Below, piece by piece: positions 26,088 to 34,916 of a DNA stretch of 64,000 nt. Position numbers and translations under genes: made by a program. The stretch is from the NCBI RefSeq assembly GCF_022803015.1, contig NZ_JAFKON010000005.1:280691-344690 (forward strand), given 5' to 3'. The notes beneath the pieces are model-generated. The model was not told the origin of the DNA, searched no databases, and saw only the letters and a list, made by a program, of their open reading frames with translations. Numbering within the stretch: the first letter of the stretch is position 1; the number at the start of each line of letters is the position of its first letter. This DNA comes from Arthrobacter humicola. GTDB lineage: Bacteria > Actinomycetota > Actinomycetes > Actinomycetales > Micrococcaceae.

Positions 26088-26881
26088 GTTCAGCAAGTCC
26101 AGGGATCGGCATCTTCACCGTGTTGCCTTCCTATCTCGCGGCTGTCGCCGAGCTTGCCGTCAGTGCTGCACTCACCAGAGACGTCAGTGGGGCGGTGGCT
26201 GTGGTGCCTGGATCCGGCGATTGGTGGCAGGGCATGCTGGACACCCGGGCCAGGGGAGCGGCAGCGGTGGTGATTGCGGACCCTGCTGCGCTCCCGCAGA
26301 AAGGACTCGGAGCCTACCCATGGCCCGGTGACATCCCGGTCATCGTTGAGCGTCCCCGGCTGCGCCCGGATGTGGTTGCCGACGCGGTCCGGGCAGGACG
26401 AGGCAGGCCGGCCCGGATCGTCACCGTTGAGTGCGCCGCCCCCGCGACAGGTCTTGAAGCGGTAATCCGCGACGGCTTGGGCTGGGCGCGGTCACTGGTC
26501 CGGGGCCCGTTGACGCTCCAGGTGTGCAGTGCGACGGCGCACGCCAGGATTGCTCTGCTGGATTCAGGGGGATCCGCGGGCGGGGCAATACCCGTCACCC
26601 TGGGGGCGACGGCGGCAGCGGGCCTTCACGCCGACGGCCTGCTCCAGGTGCTGGCCCTCGGCGAGGTGCGAACCGAAGTCACCGTGGACCAGCAGGCCGG
26701 GCTGACGCGGCTGGAGACGTCCACCGAGGACGGGACACTAAGGGCTCCGGAGCGCTATGAATCATCAGCCCGTCTGGCGCTGCGCCGGGCCATCGAGGCG
26801 CAGTCTTCGGGTCAGCCCGGAACGGACCTGGATGAGCTGCTCGAGGACATGTCCCTCACGCGCGCCGTGCTTGCTACATAA
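26084..26881 (+). CDS. Protein of unknown function coupled to Gfo/Idh gene
   Basis: A 265-residue protein that I do not recognise. It is translationally coupled to the Gfo/Idh gene by an ATGA overlap. Alternating beta/alpha segments are visible (GIGIFTVLPSYLAAVAELAVSAAL, GAVAVVPGSGDWWQG, AAVVIADPAALPQ, IPVIVERPRLRPD, ARIVTVECAAP). The C-terminal half (about 185-265) looks like a small alpha+beta domain. The layout is reminiscent of a degenerate nucleotide-binding fold lacking glycine motifs. Codon use and GC look normal for the region, so it is a real gene. It may be a partner or accessory subunit of the oxidoreductase (inference). Confidence 0.72.
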   Translation: MSSASPGIGIFTVLPSYLAAVAELAVSAALTRDVSGAVAVVPGSGDWWQGMLDTRARGAAAVVIADPAALPQKGLGAYPWPGDIPVIVERPRLRPDVVADAVRAGRGRPARIVTVECAAPATGLEAVIRDGLGWARSLVRGPLTLQVCSATAHARIALLDSGGSAGGAIPVTLGATAAAGLHADGLLQVLALGEVRTEVTVDQQAGLTRLETSTEDGTLRAPERYESSARLALRRAIEAQSSGQPGTDLDELLEDMSLTRAVLAT

Positions 26882-26947
26882 GGGATGGCCGCCACAGGTG
26901 TCTAATTCACGCATTCTTTTGTTGCTTTCAAACTAAAGTGAGGTAGC

Positions 26948-27046
26948 ATGAGTAACGGCGCCGGGGTTCCTTCCGAACCCGTTCTCCGTCGTGATGGTGC
27001 GCCGGAGGCACAACACGTCGCGTCGACGGCCCGATCGTTCGGGTAG
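26948..27046 (+). CDS. Short upstream ORF or interrupted MFS N-terminus
   Basis: A 32-codon frame with GTGAGG just upstream of its ATG. It begins MSNGAGVPSEPVLRRDG and stops at TAG 27044-27046. It is in the same frame as the MFS gene that starts at 27053, with only two codons between. Either this is a leader peptide feeding translation into the MFS gene, which has no ribosome site of its own, or a recent stop mutation or base error has cut the natural N-terminus of the transporter. Confidence 0.4.
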   Translation: MSNGAGVPSEPVLRRDGAPEAQHVASTARSFG

Positions 27047-27052
27047 ATCACT

Positions 27053-28549
27053 ATGCCACTTACACCTTTGAGACTCCGTCTCCTTGTTATCTCCCTGCTC
27101 ACGGTTTCGTTCCTCGGGGCCCTGGACCACACCGTGGTGTCCACATCCCTGGCCACGGTTGCGGGTGAGCTGGGCGCGCTGAAGCTCATGAGCTGGGTTG
27201 TTGTGGGATACACCCTCGCGAGCACAGTGCTGCTGCCGGTGCTCGGCAAACTAGGCGATGTCCTGGGAGCCCGCCGGATCTTCCTCAGTTCGCTAGTAAT
27301 GTTCCTGGCGGCCTCCCTGGCCTGCGGCTTTTCGCAGGACATGGCATGGCTTATCGCCGCGCGCGTCCTGCAGGGGATGAGCTCCGCGGGCCTGCAGCTG
27401 ATGTCGCAGACCATCATCGCCAGGGTCACCTCGCAGCGGGAACGTCCGCGCCACATGGCCATCATTGGCGCAGCTTTCCCCATCGCGGTCCTGGTTGGCC
27501 CCGTTCTCGGCGGCGCCATCACCGATTACTGGGGCTGGCAGTGGGTTTTCTGGATCAACATCCCGGTGGGCGCTGCAGCCCTGGCCCTTGCCCTGGTTGC
27601 CGTTCCCCACCTGGGGCCCGGCCCCATGCCCCGCCACTTCGATGTTGCCGGGGCGGCTGTATTTACCGCTGCACTGGTGGCCCTTGTCCTCGCCGCCACC
27701 TGGGCCGCAGAACGCAGCGCGGGCCCCGCCACCGCTGCCGCGCTCGCGGTCAGCATGCTGGGCTTCGTTGCCTTCTACTTTGTTGAGCGCCACGCACCCG
27801 AACCCATCGTCCCCCTGCATTTCTTCGCCAACCGGACCATCGCGGCAGGCACCGCACTCTCGGCGATTATCGGCGTCGGCCTCTTCTCCATCACCGCCTA
27901 TTTGCCGACGTACGTCCAAATGGCGTACCAGACCACCGCCACCGTGTCCGGGCTCGTGCCCATCGCAACCGTGTTCGGCATGCTGACCAGCAACCTGCTC
28001 ACCGGATGGCTGGCCAGCAGGACGGGGCGGTACCGGATCTTCCCCATCCTGGGAACATCATTGGGGGCCGCCGGACTATTTGTGATGGCGGTGCTGCCCG
28101 CCGGGCTTCCGCTGTGGGTTCCCATGATCGTTATGGCCGTTGTTGGGATGGGCACCGGCGCGTTCATGAGCCTGATCGTCACTGTGGTCCAGGGAGCTGC
28201 TCCGGCCAGCCAGACCGGCACCATCACCGCGACGATCAACCTGGTGCGGCAGGTGGGGTCAACAGTGGCGACGGCGATTATCGGCGGGGTGATCGGCTTC
28301 GGCGTGGCGGCCCTTTTGCCGGCGGGCCTGGACGCTTCCACCCTGACCCCGCAACTGGTCAAAGGGGCCGCCCCGGCAGTACAGGCCAGCGTGGCTCAGA
28401 TCTACGCCTCAGTCTTCACCCCCATCTTTATTGCCTTGGCGGCCACGTACGCAGTGGGAATAGTCGCGGCGGTCCTGCTTCCGCACGGGCGCCTCTCCGA
28501 CGAACCCGTTCCCGCCCCCCAAACAACTTCCGAATCCCTTTCGGCCTGA
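27053..28549 (+). CDS. MFS transporter, DHA2 (EmrB/QacA) type
   Basis: 498 residues with about 14 hydrophobic segments. The motif LDHTVVSTSLATVAGELG in TM1, GKLGDVLGARR after TM2 and the PVLGGAITDYWGWQWVFWINIPVG motif C identify the 14-TM drug/H+ antiporter family. Next to catabolic genes such proteins may import or expel aromatic compounds, so it could move the aglycone or glycoside. The start at 27053 lacks a ribosome site; see the short frame at 26948. It is followed by the GMC oxidase gene after 16 bases, presumably in one transcript. Confidence 0.88.
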   Translation: MPLTPLRLRLLVISLLTVSFLGALDHTVVSTSLATVAGELGALKLMSWVVVGYTLASTVLLPVLGKLGDVLGARRIFLSSLVMFLAASLACGFSQDMAWLIAARVLQGMSSAGLQLMSQTIIARVTSQRERPRHMAIIGAAFPIAVLVGPVLGGAITDYWGWQWVFWINIPVGAAALALALVAVPHLGPGPMPRHFDVAGAAVFTAALVALVLAATWAAERSAGPATAAALAVSMLGFVAFYFVERHAPEPIVPLHFFANRTIAAGTALSAIIGVGLFSITAYLPTYVQMAYQTTATVSGLVPIATVFGMLTSNLLTGWLASRTGRYRIFPILGTSLGAAGLFVMAVLPAGLPLWVPMIVMAVVGMGTGAFMSLIVTVVQGAAPASQTGTITATINLVRQVGSTVATAIIGGVIGFGVAALLPAGLDASTLTPQLVKGAAPAVQASVAQIYASVFTPIFIALAATYAVGIVAAVLLPHGRLSDEPVPAPQTTSESLSA

Positions 28550-28565
28550 TTTCAAAGGAGACATC

Positions 28566-30143
28566 ATGTCCAACCCAACCATCGCCATCGTCGGCAGCGG
28601 GCCAATCGGCTCCACCTATGCGCGGGTGCTCCTCGAGCAGGTCCCGAACGCGCGGGTGGTGATGTTCGAAGCCGGCCCGCAGGTGACGGAGGTTCCCGGC
28701 GCAAGCGTCCGCAACATCGCCGACCCTGGCGAAAAGGCTCGTGCCCGCGAAATGTCGCAGGGGCCGCAGGCCGGCGCCTACCGTGAGTCGCTCGGCATCC
28801 CGGCAGCCACAGTCACCGAGGGAATGTTCACCGCCCGCCAGGGCACCCACCTTCTCGACTTCGGCGGCGCGGGCTCCGCCCACGCCTCGAGTTTTCCCGC
28901 GGCGGCTGCGGCCACCAACATCGGCGGCCAGGGTGCGCACTGGACCTGCGCGACGCCGTCGCCCGCCTTCAGTGAAAAAATCCCCTTCATAGCGGACGAC
29001 GAATGGGACGGGCTGATTGAGGACGCGAAGCAGCTGCTGCACGTCCACAGCGCAGCGTTTGCCGACTCCGCCGTTGGTGAGGCCATTCGGACCCTCCTCG
29101 ATGAAGAGTTCGGCGCGGAGCTGCCGGATGGGTACGGCGTGGGCACCCTTCCGGTTGCCGGGGACCCGCAGCCCGACGGCTCCGTGCGCTGGGCGGGGGC
29201 CGACGTCGTCCTCGGCCCGCTCGTCGACAAGGACAGCCCGCTCTCGAAGCAGTTCGAACTCCGTGACCTCACCCTGGTCCGCCGCGTGGAACTGGACGGA
29301 CACCGGGTCACCGGTGTCACCGTCGAGGACCTCCGCACCGGGGAGAAGTCATTCGTGGCAGCGGACATCGTGGTGGTGGCCGCCGATGCCTTCCGCTCCC
29401 CGCAGCTCCTCTGGGCATCCGGTGTGCGGCCGCAGGCCCTCGGCCACTACCTGACCGAGCATCCCGTGGTCATCTCCACGGTGGCGCTGGACGCCGAAAG
29501 GATGGGGCGGTACGCCACCGAAGAGGACCTTAAGGCCGAGCTGGCCCGGCGCGCACTGAACCCGGCAGACCCCGTCGCGGCGGTCAACCGCATCCCGTTC
29601 TCAGAGCCGGAACACCCCTTCTCCGTCCAGGTGATGTACACCGAGACCACGCCGTTCCCGATGGAGCCGGGAACCCCCTACTCCGAGAACCGCTGGGGCT
29701 ACGTCAACATGGGCTACGGCATGCGCAAGCACCCGCGCTACGAGGATGCCGTCACGTTCGACGACAATGAGCCGGACTACCGGGGATTCCCCAACATGAG
29801 AATCGAGTACGCGCTCACAGAACGGGAAAACGCGGAAATCGCCGAGGCAACCGAGCGGCTGCGGCGTGCCGGCAAGGCCCTTGGCGCCTTCGTGGCCGAG
29901 CCCAGGCTCATGCCGAACGGCTCGAGCCTGCACTACCAGGGCACCATGCGCATGGGTGAAACCGACGACGGCACCTCGGTGGCGGATCCGTGGTCACGCG
30001 TGTGGGGCTACAACAACCTGGTGGTGGGCGGAAATGCGCTCATTCCGACGGCAACGGCCATGAATCCCACGCTGATGAGCGTGGCCATCGCTGTCCGCGG
30101 CGCCCGGAAGGTTGCTGAGGAGCTTAGTTCGCAGAGTGCCTAG
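28566..30143 (+). CDS. GMC/pyranose-oxidase-like FAD oxidoreductase, second copy (candidate glycoside 3-oxidase)
   Basis: 525 residues with AAAGGAG upstream. It has the intact dinucleotide motif IAIVGSGPIGSTYARVL and NIGGQGAHWTCATP (H125), very like the FAD-attachment region of pyranose 2-oxidase. LHYQGTMRMG (H456) and TAMNPTLMSVA (N500) supply the catalytic His/Asn. It shares architecture with the copy at 15187 but is clearly diverged, so the two may take different glycosides or act at different steps. It lies between the MFS and LysR genes. A glycoside 3-oxidase activity is inferred from context; a pyranose 2-oxidase activity is an alternative. Confidence 0.86.
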   Translation: MSNPTIAIVGSGPIGSTYARVLLEQVPNARVVMFEAGPQVTEVPGASVRNIADPGEKARAREMSQGPQAGAYRESLGIPAATVTEGMFTARQGTHLLDFGGAGSAHASSFPAAAAATNIGGQGAHWTCATPSPAFSEKIPFIADDEWDGLIEDAKQLLHVHSAAFADSAVGEAIRTLLDEEFGAELPDGYGVGTLPVAGDPQPDGSVRWAGADVVLGPLVDKDSPLSKQFELRDLTLVRRVELDGHRVTGVTVEDLRTGEKSFVAADIVVVAADAFRSPQLLWASGVRPQALGHYLTEHPVVISTVALDAERMGRYATEEDLKAELARRALNPADPVAAVNRIPFSEPEHPFSVQVMYTETTPFPMEPGTPYSENRWGYVNMGYGMRKHPRYEDAVTFDDNEPDYRGFPNMRIEYALTERENAEIAEATERLRRAGKALGAFVAEPRLMPNGSSLHYQGTMRMGETDDGTSVADPWSRVWGYNNLVVGGNALIPTATAMNPTLMSVAIAVRGARKVAEELSSQSA

Positions 30144-30218
30144 GTCAACTGTTCATAGGGGCGCAGACGCCCGCCAGCTGTGGCTGGGCTGACGTCGAGG
30201 CACGGATAACCTGTGGGT

Positions 30219-31181
30219 ATGAAGAACCTGGACCTCAACCTGCTGCCCCAGCTGCAGGTCCTGTTGGAACTGCGCAACATCTCCCGGGCAGCCGAGAGGC
30301 TCCAGCTCAGCCAGCCGGCCACCAGCGCCGCAATGGCCAGGCTCCGGCGCCATTTCGACGACGAACTCCTGGTGCGGAACGGGCGCACCTATGACCTCAC
30401 GCCGTTCGCACAGTCCCTGGTCCCGCTGGTTGATGAAGCCATGCTTCACATCCAGCGGGCCACGCGCGTGCGGTCCGGCTTCGACGCCGCCACGAGCGAG
30501 CGGGAGTTCATTATCGCCGCCTCGGACTACGCGGCGGCCCTGATCGTGGGGCCGCTACGGGGGATCCTGCGCGAGGAGGCCCCCGGAGTGTCGGTGGATT
30601 TCGTTCCCACAGCCAAGTCCGGGATCCAGGGCCAGATGGCCGACTACTCAAAAATCGACCTGCTCGTCGGGCCCACGGGGTACCAGATGCAGGGAGCCAG
30701 CAAGCAGCTGTTCCGGGACAGCTTTGTTGCTGTGGCTGACACCGGAAATCCCCTGCTCCAACAGCCCCGGCTCACTGTGGAGGACCTGGCCACTGTTCCC
30801 CACGCCGTCGGCTATTTCGGTGAGGGGATCAGCACCCCGGCGGACAAGCTGTTCGAATCGCGAGGTATTCAGCGCCGCGTGGCGGCTGTGGTGGCCGGGT
30901 TCCTGTCCCTGCCGCTCCTGGTGGAAGGGACAGACCTCGTGGCGCTCGTCCCCGGGATGCTGGCAGCACGGGCCCAGCGCGGCGCGGATATCGTTGTGCT
31001 GGCGTTCTCCGAAGACGCTGAAGCGTCCCTCGTGGAAGCGATGTACTGGCACCCGTCCCAGGCGGAGGACCCCGCCAGCGTCTGGCTGCGTTCCGTGGTC
31101 CAGCGGGCCTGTTCGCGGCTGCACGAACTCTTCCCCATCACCGCCCACCCGGTAACTATCCACGCGGCAGATACCACCTAG
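30219..31181 (+). CDS. LysR-family transcriptional regulator
   Basis: 320 residues from ATG 30219; an in-frame GTG at 30213 adds two residues. It begins MKNLDLNLLPQLQVLLELRNISRAAERLQLSQPATSAAMARLRRHFDDELLVRNG, the winged helix of the NodD/NahR-type LysR group. The remaining part is the effector domain. Members of this group often sense aromatic compounds. It lies downstream of the oxidase gene and upstream of the SDR gene in the same direction, and could regulate the convergent aromatic operon (inference). Confidence 0.88.
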   Translation: MKNLDLNLLPQLQVLLELRNISRAAERLQLSQPATSAAMARLRRHFDDELLVRNGRTYDLTPFAQSLVPLVDEAMLHIQRATRVRSGFDAATSEREFIIAASDYAAALIVGPLRGILREEAPGVSVDFVPTAKSGIQGQMADYSKIDLLVGPTGYQMQGASKQLFRDSFVAVADTGNPLLQQPRLTVEDLATVPHAVGYFGEGISTPADKLFESRGIQRRVAAVVAGFLSLPLLVEGTDLVALVPGMLAARAQRGADIVVLAFSEDAEASLVEAMYWHPSQAEDPASVWLRSVVQRACSRLHELFPITAHPVTIHAADTT

Positions 31182-31253
31182 AACCAAAGCGCCGTTCCCG
31201 ATCCGGACCATCCCTGCGAAAGTCGAAGAAACGCACTTCGAAAGGGATCCCCC

Positions 31254-32036
31254 ATGCCTGTCTCCAGCCTGCGCCTGGCCGGCAAAACCGCCGTCATCAC
31301 CGGAACGGCCAGCGGCCAAGGCAGGGCGGCGGCGCTCGCCTTCGCCGAGGCGGGCGCCGTGGTGGTGGGCTGTGACATGGACGACGACGGCGCCGCGGCC
31401 ACCGTCCGCCAGGTCACCGCAGCCGGGGGCCGGATCAGCAGCAGCCGGGTCGACCTCACGGACGAGGCCGCTGTGGCGGCATGGGCGCAGGACGTAGCCG
31501 CAAACCACGGCCAGGTGCACATCCTGTATGCCAACGCGGCGGTCACCCGCTTCGCCCCGGTGGAGCAGCTCACGTTTGCCGACTGGAAGTGGAATGTCGA
31601 ACACGAGATGGACGTGGTGTTCCTGCCGGTCAAATACTTCTGGCCACAACTGATCCAGGTGCGGGACGCCGCCATCGTGTTGGTGGGATCCACGGCAGGA
31701 GTTACCGGTTCCATGACCAACGGCCGGCTGGCCCACACCGCCACGAAAGGGGCCGTGGTGGCAATGACCAGGCAGCTCGCGGCCGAAGGGGCTCCGCATG
31801 GACTCCGCGTCAATACTGTCAGCCCCGGAATGATCCGCACCGCAGCGACCGAGGGCAACCTCCTGGCCGCCGACCACCCCATGCGGTCCATCGCCGGCAG
31901 CATCCCGTTGGGCCGGATCGGCACGCCGGAAGAAGTGGCCAAATGCGCGCTGTTCCTGGCCTCCGACGAAGCGTCATACGTGACGGGCGCCAACCTGATG
32001 GTCGACGGCGGCTGGTCGGCCGTGCTGCCGGGCTAG
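31254..32036 (+). CDS. SDR-family protein with His at the catalytic Tyr position
   Basis: 260 residues of the classical short-chain dehydrogenase fold. The cofactor motif TGTASGQG, DMDDDG after beta 2, YANAAV and VGSTAGVTG are present. The normal YxxxK is LAHTATKG: His161 replaces Tyr, with Lys165 kept. RVNTVSPGMI and GANLMVDGGWS complete the fold. The substitution could change the chemistry or mark a distinct clade. It is the last rightward gene before the convergent aromatic operon; the gap to the next stop is 18 bases. Confidence 0.88.
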   Translation: MPVSSLRLAGKTAVITGTASGQGRAAALAFAEAGAVVVGCDMDDDGAAATVRQVTAAGGRISSSRVDLTDEAAVAAWAQDVAANHGQVHILYANAAVTRFAPVEQLTFADWKWNVEHEMDVVFLPVKYFWPQLIQVRDAAIVLVGSTAGVTGSMTNGRLAHTATKGAVVAMTRQLAAEGAPHGLRVNTVSPGMIRTAATEGNLLAADHPMRSIAGSIPLGRIGTPEEVAKCALFLASDEASYVTGANLMVDGGWSAVLPG

Positions 32037-32054
32037 TTGGAATCGTGCACCGCG

Positions 32055-32831
32055 TCAGCGCATGGCGTCGGAGACAGACTTTGCTCCGCCGTGGCCCGAC
32101 TGGCCGCCGTCCACCGGGATCTCGGCACCGGTCACGAAGGACGAGAGCGGGCTGAGGAGGAACAGCACGACGCCGGCCACTTCCTCCACGCTTCCAGTGC
32201 GGCCCAGCGGGGTCTCGGCCAGGGTGGCCTGCCTGAATTCGGGCTTAGCGCTCGCCGTCATGGGCGTTTCGATGAAACCCGGATGGACAGTATTAACGCG
32301 GATCCCCCGCGGGCCAAGTTCCATGGCTGCCACCTGGGAGAGGCCCCGCAGCGCCCACTTGCTGGCGGTGTAGGCCACCGGATAGTGCGCGGTCAGGCCT
32401 GCGACGGAACCGACATTGACGATGGATGCGGCACTGCCCATCAGCGGTGCGAGGGCCTGGATCCCCAGCAGGCTTCCGGCGACATTGACTTCATAGACGC
32501 GCTGCAGGTCAGCCACGGAGGCATCCAGCAACCGGCTCCGCTGGGTGATGCCTGCATTATTGACCAACCCGTCCACCTGCCACCCCTTGGTCTGAATCCA
32601 GTGCGCGAGATCGGACCAGCCGGAGGCATCGCAGACGTCCAGTTGGCGGTACACCAGCGCACCGGCCGAAGACGATGACACGGCGGCCAGCCCGGCTGGC
32701 ATGTCCACTGCGAGGTCTGTGGCAATGACGCGGGCCCCGGCCTCCACCAGCATGCGAGCCTCGGCAGCGCCCTGGCCCTGGCCAGCGCCGGTGACCACCA
32801 CGGTCCGGCCATCGAGCTGAAGGGAGACCAC
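32055..32831 (-). CDS. SDR-family oxidoreductase
   Basis: 258 residues from the GTG at 32831, which starts one base after the stop of the upstream FAH gene; the frame extending to 32921 is inside that gene. TGAGQGQG, NNAG, NVGSVAG and the intact YTASK motif indicate an active NAD(P)-dependent dehydrogenase. RVNTVHPGFIETPM and GAEIPVDGGQSG are typical C-terminal elements. Last gene of the leftward aromatic operon 39127-32055. It may oxidise an alcohol in the ring-cleavage product or aglycone side chain. Confidence 0.88.
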   Translation of the reverse strand: MVSLQLDGRTVVVTGAGQGQGAAEARMLVEAGARVIATDLAVDMPAGLAAVSSSSAGALVYRQLDVCDASGWSDLAHWIQTKGWQVDGLVNNAGITQRSRLLDASVADLQRVYEVNVAGSLLGIQALAPLMGSAASIVNVGSVAGLTAHYPVAYTASKWALRGLSQVAAMELGPRGIRVNTVHPGFIETPMTASAKPEFRQATLAETPLGRTGSVEEVAGVVLFLLSPLSSFVTGAEIPVDGGQSGHGGAKSVSDAMR

Positions 32832-32832
32832 C

Positions 32833-33831
32833 CTACGTCCCGGAAGGAACCGTAGAGGCCACCCGGTTGCGCGGACGCTGTCGGGCACGCACGCGGGTCC
32901 CAGCGTTGCGGCGTTCACCAACCGTATTCACGATTGTCCCGATGCCTTCCACCGTCATGCGGACCACGTCTCCCGTCTTCAGCGGCGGGGGAGTCTTCGC
33001 GCCGTTCCGTCCCCAGAGCTCCGCGAGGCAACCGCTGCCGCAGGTGCCGGAGCCCAGCACATCGCCGGGCCGGACCACGGAGTCTTGCGAGGCGTAGGCG
33101 ACGAGCTCGGCGAACGGCCAGCCCATGTTGGACAGCAGGTCCTGGCCGATGGCTTTCCCGTTGACTTCCACGGCCATGGAGATCGGCAGGAACCCCTCGG
33201 CGTCGTGCAGGTCCTCGAACTCATCCGCGGTGACAATCCAGGGCCCCAGGGTATTGGCGAAATCCTTTCCCTTGCACGGGCCGAGACTGACCTTCATCTC
33301 CCGGCGCTGCAGGTCCCGCGCCGACCAGTCGTTGAGAACGGTGTAGCCGAGGATGTGCCGGTGCGCCTCCGCTGCAGTCAGGTTCCGGCCGTCGCTTCCG
33401 GGGACGCGCCCGACGACGGCGGCGACTTCGGTTTCAAAGTCCAGATCCTCGCAGCCCGCCGGAATACCAATCACCTCACCGGTGCCGGTCACCGTATGCG
33501 GGTTGGTGAAGTAAAAGGTGGGCGCCTCGTACCATTCGGGCACCACGCCGGCCACGCCGTCGATGCTCTTCCGTACGCCTTCGACGTGTTCCTCGAACGC
33601 GACAAAATCCCGGATGGTGGCGGGCGCCAGTGGGGCGAGCAGCTGCACGTCCGCCAGCGGAACGGCCGGGCCAGACCCGATGATCCGCCGGGCCAAACCC
33701 AGCGTCTCTTCGAGCCCGGCATCCAAAAGGGTCTGGACACTCTGGCCTGCGGGCAGGGCGTAGCAGTTAACGCCGTCGACGAAGCCGAACTGCGTCCCGC
33801 CGTCGTGGTTCCAGCGAGCAATCTTGACCAT
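32833..33831 (-). CDS. Fumarylacetoacetate hydrolase-family protein
   Basis: 332 residues with the FAH fold. The metal site is visible as DFETEVAAVVGR (E-x-E...) preceded by PTFYFTNPHTVTG, and followed by GYTVLNDWSARDLQ, KGKDFANTLGP and VLGSGTCGSGCLAELWG. In degradation of aromatics these enzymes hydrolyse or decarboxylate the C-C bonds of ring-cleavage products. It is one of two FAH genes in the operon; the other is at 37139. Eleven bases separate it from the upstream amidohydrolase. The last ~30 residues are Arg-rich and may be a non-conserved tail. Confidence 0.9.
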   Translation of the reverse strand: MVKIARWNHDGGTQFGFVDGVNCYALPAGQSVQTLLDAGLEETLGLARRIIGSGPAVPLADVQLLAPLAPATIRDFVAFEEHVEGVRKSIDGVAGVVPEWYEAPTFYFTNPHTVTGTGEVIGIPAGCEDLDFETEVAAVVGRVPGSDGRNLTAAEAHRHILGYTVLNDWSARDLQRREMKVSLGPCKGKDFANTLGPWIVTADEFEDLHDAEGFLPISMAVEVNGKAIGQDLLSNMGWPFAELVAYASQDSVVRPGDVLGSGTCGSGCLAELWGRNGAKTPPPLKTGDVVRMTVEGIGTIVNTVGERRNAGTRVRARQRPRNRVASTVPSGT

Positions 33832-33842
33832 GAAAGGGTTCC

Positions 33843-34916
33843 TTAGGCTGTGCGGCGGGCAGTGAGGATGGAGGCGGGCGTGATGCCCAGGGCAGCGGCG
33901 TTGCCGGCCAGCACCCTGGCTTCGTCCTCCACCGGAAGCCGCGCCTCGATGACCTCGGCCACGGGGCGGTCGGAGCCCATGTCGAACGGGTAGTCCGAGC
34001 CCAGCAGCACCTGCCCCGGGCCAGCGGCGGCCACGAGCGCCCGCAGTTCAGCCGGGCTGTGGACCAGGGAGTCGAAGAACAGCTTCTTCACATACGACGA
34101 CGGCGGCTCAGCACAGCCGCGTGCCTCGGGCCGGACCCGCCAGGCGTGATCGGAGCGGCCAAGGCTGGTGGGCAGGTAGCCGCCGCCGTGCGCGGCCAGA
34201 ACCCTCAGGTCCGGGTGCCGGTCCAGGACACCGCTGAAGATCAGGTGGGACAGGGCCACCGCATTTTCCGCGGGCTGGGAGACGGTGTTGGCGAGGTAGA
34301 AGCGGTCCAGCCGCTCGTCCAGCGAGCATCCGAAGGGGTGCAGGAAGACCAGGGCACCAAGCTCCTCGGCCCGGCTCCAGAACGGTTCCAGCCTGGGGTC
34401 GGAGAGCTCAACGGTGCTGCGCTCCGGGTCGGTGGGGGTGGCGGCGAACGAGCCGATTTCCACGCCGAGCAACCCGCACTCCAGCATGGCGTGTTCCAGG
34501 GCTTCGACCATCAAGGAAGGGTGCTGCAGCGGGACCAGGCCCAGGCCGTTCAGCCGTTCCGGGGCGCGGTCCACGAACTCCCGCACCGCCTGGTTGGCGG
34601 CCTTGGCAACCTGCAGGGCCAGTTCTTCCGCGGCGAAATAGTAGAAGTGCGACGGCGACGGCGAGACGAGCTGCACGTCCACGCCTTGGGCGTCCATGTC
34701 CGCAAGACGGCGGTCCAGGTCCGTCAGTTGCGGCCAGCGCTCCTTGATCATTTTTCCCGAAGCGGCCATCGACTCTGGTCCGTTGCGCCGGACTTCCAGA
34801 GCCTGTTGAGCGCCGAAGCCCTCGGGATCAGCTTCGGCCACCAATTGCTGCAGGGCCGGAAGCAGGATGTGGGCGTGGACGTCCACGGTCGGTTTTTCAG
34901 CAGGGCCGGTGCTCAT
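33843..34916 (-). CDS. Amidohydrolase-2 family protein (ACMSD-like decarboxylase/hydrolase)
   Basis: 357 residues. The metal motif VDVHAHI at the N-terminus, FLHPFG in the middle, AAHGGGYLP and LLGSDYPFDMG near the end are the ligand positions of the ACMSD/gamma-resorcylate decarboxylase branch. These enzymes decarboxylate aromatic acids or muconate semialdehydes without cofactor. It overlaps the upstream FAD monooxygenase by 4 bases, so it likely acts on the same pathway intermediates. Confidence 0.88.
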   Translation of the reverse strand: MSTGPAEKPTVDVHAHILLPALQQLVAEADPEGFGAQQALEVRRNGPESMAASGKMIKERWPQLTDLDRRLADMDAQGVDVQLVSPSPSHFYYFAAEELALQVAKAANQAVREFVDRAPERLNGLGLVPLQHPSLMVEALEHAMLECGLLGVEIGSFAATPTDPERSTVELSDPRLEPFWSRAEELGALVFLHPFGCSLDERLDRFYLANTVSQPAENAVALSHLIFSGVLDRHPDLRVLAAHGGGYLPTSLGRSDHAWRVRPEARGCAEPPSSYVKKLFFDSLVHSPAELRALVAAAGPGQVLLGSDYPFDMGSDRPVAEVIEARLPVEDEARVLAGNAAALGITPASILTARRTA

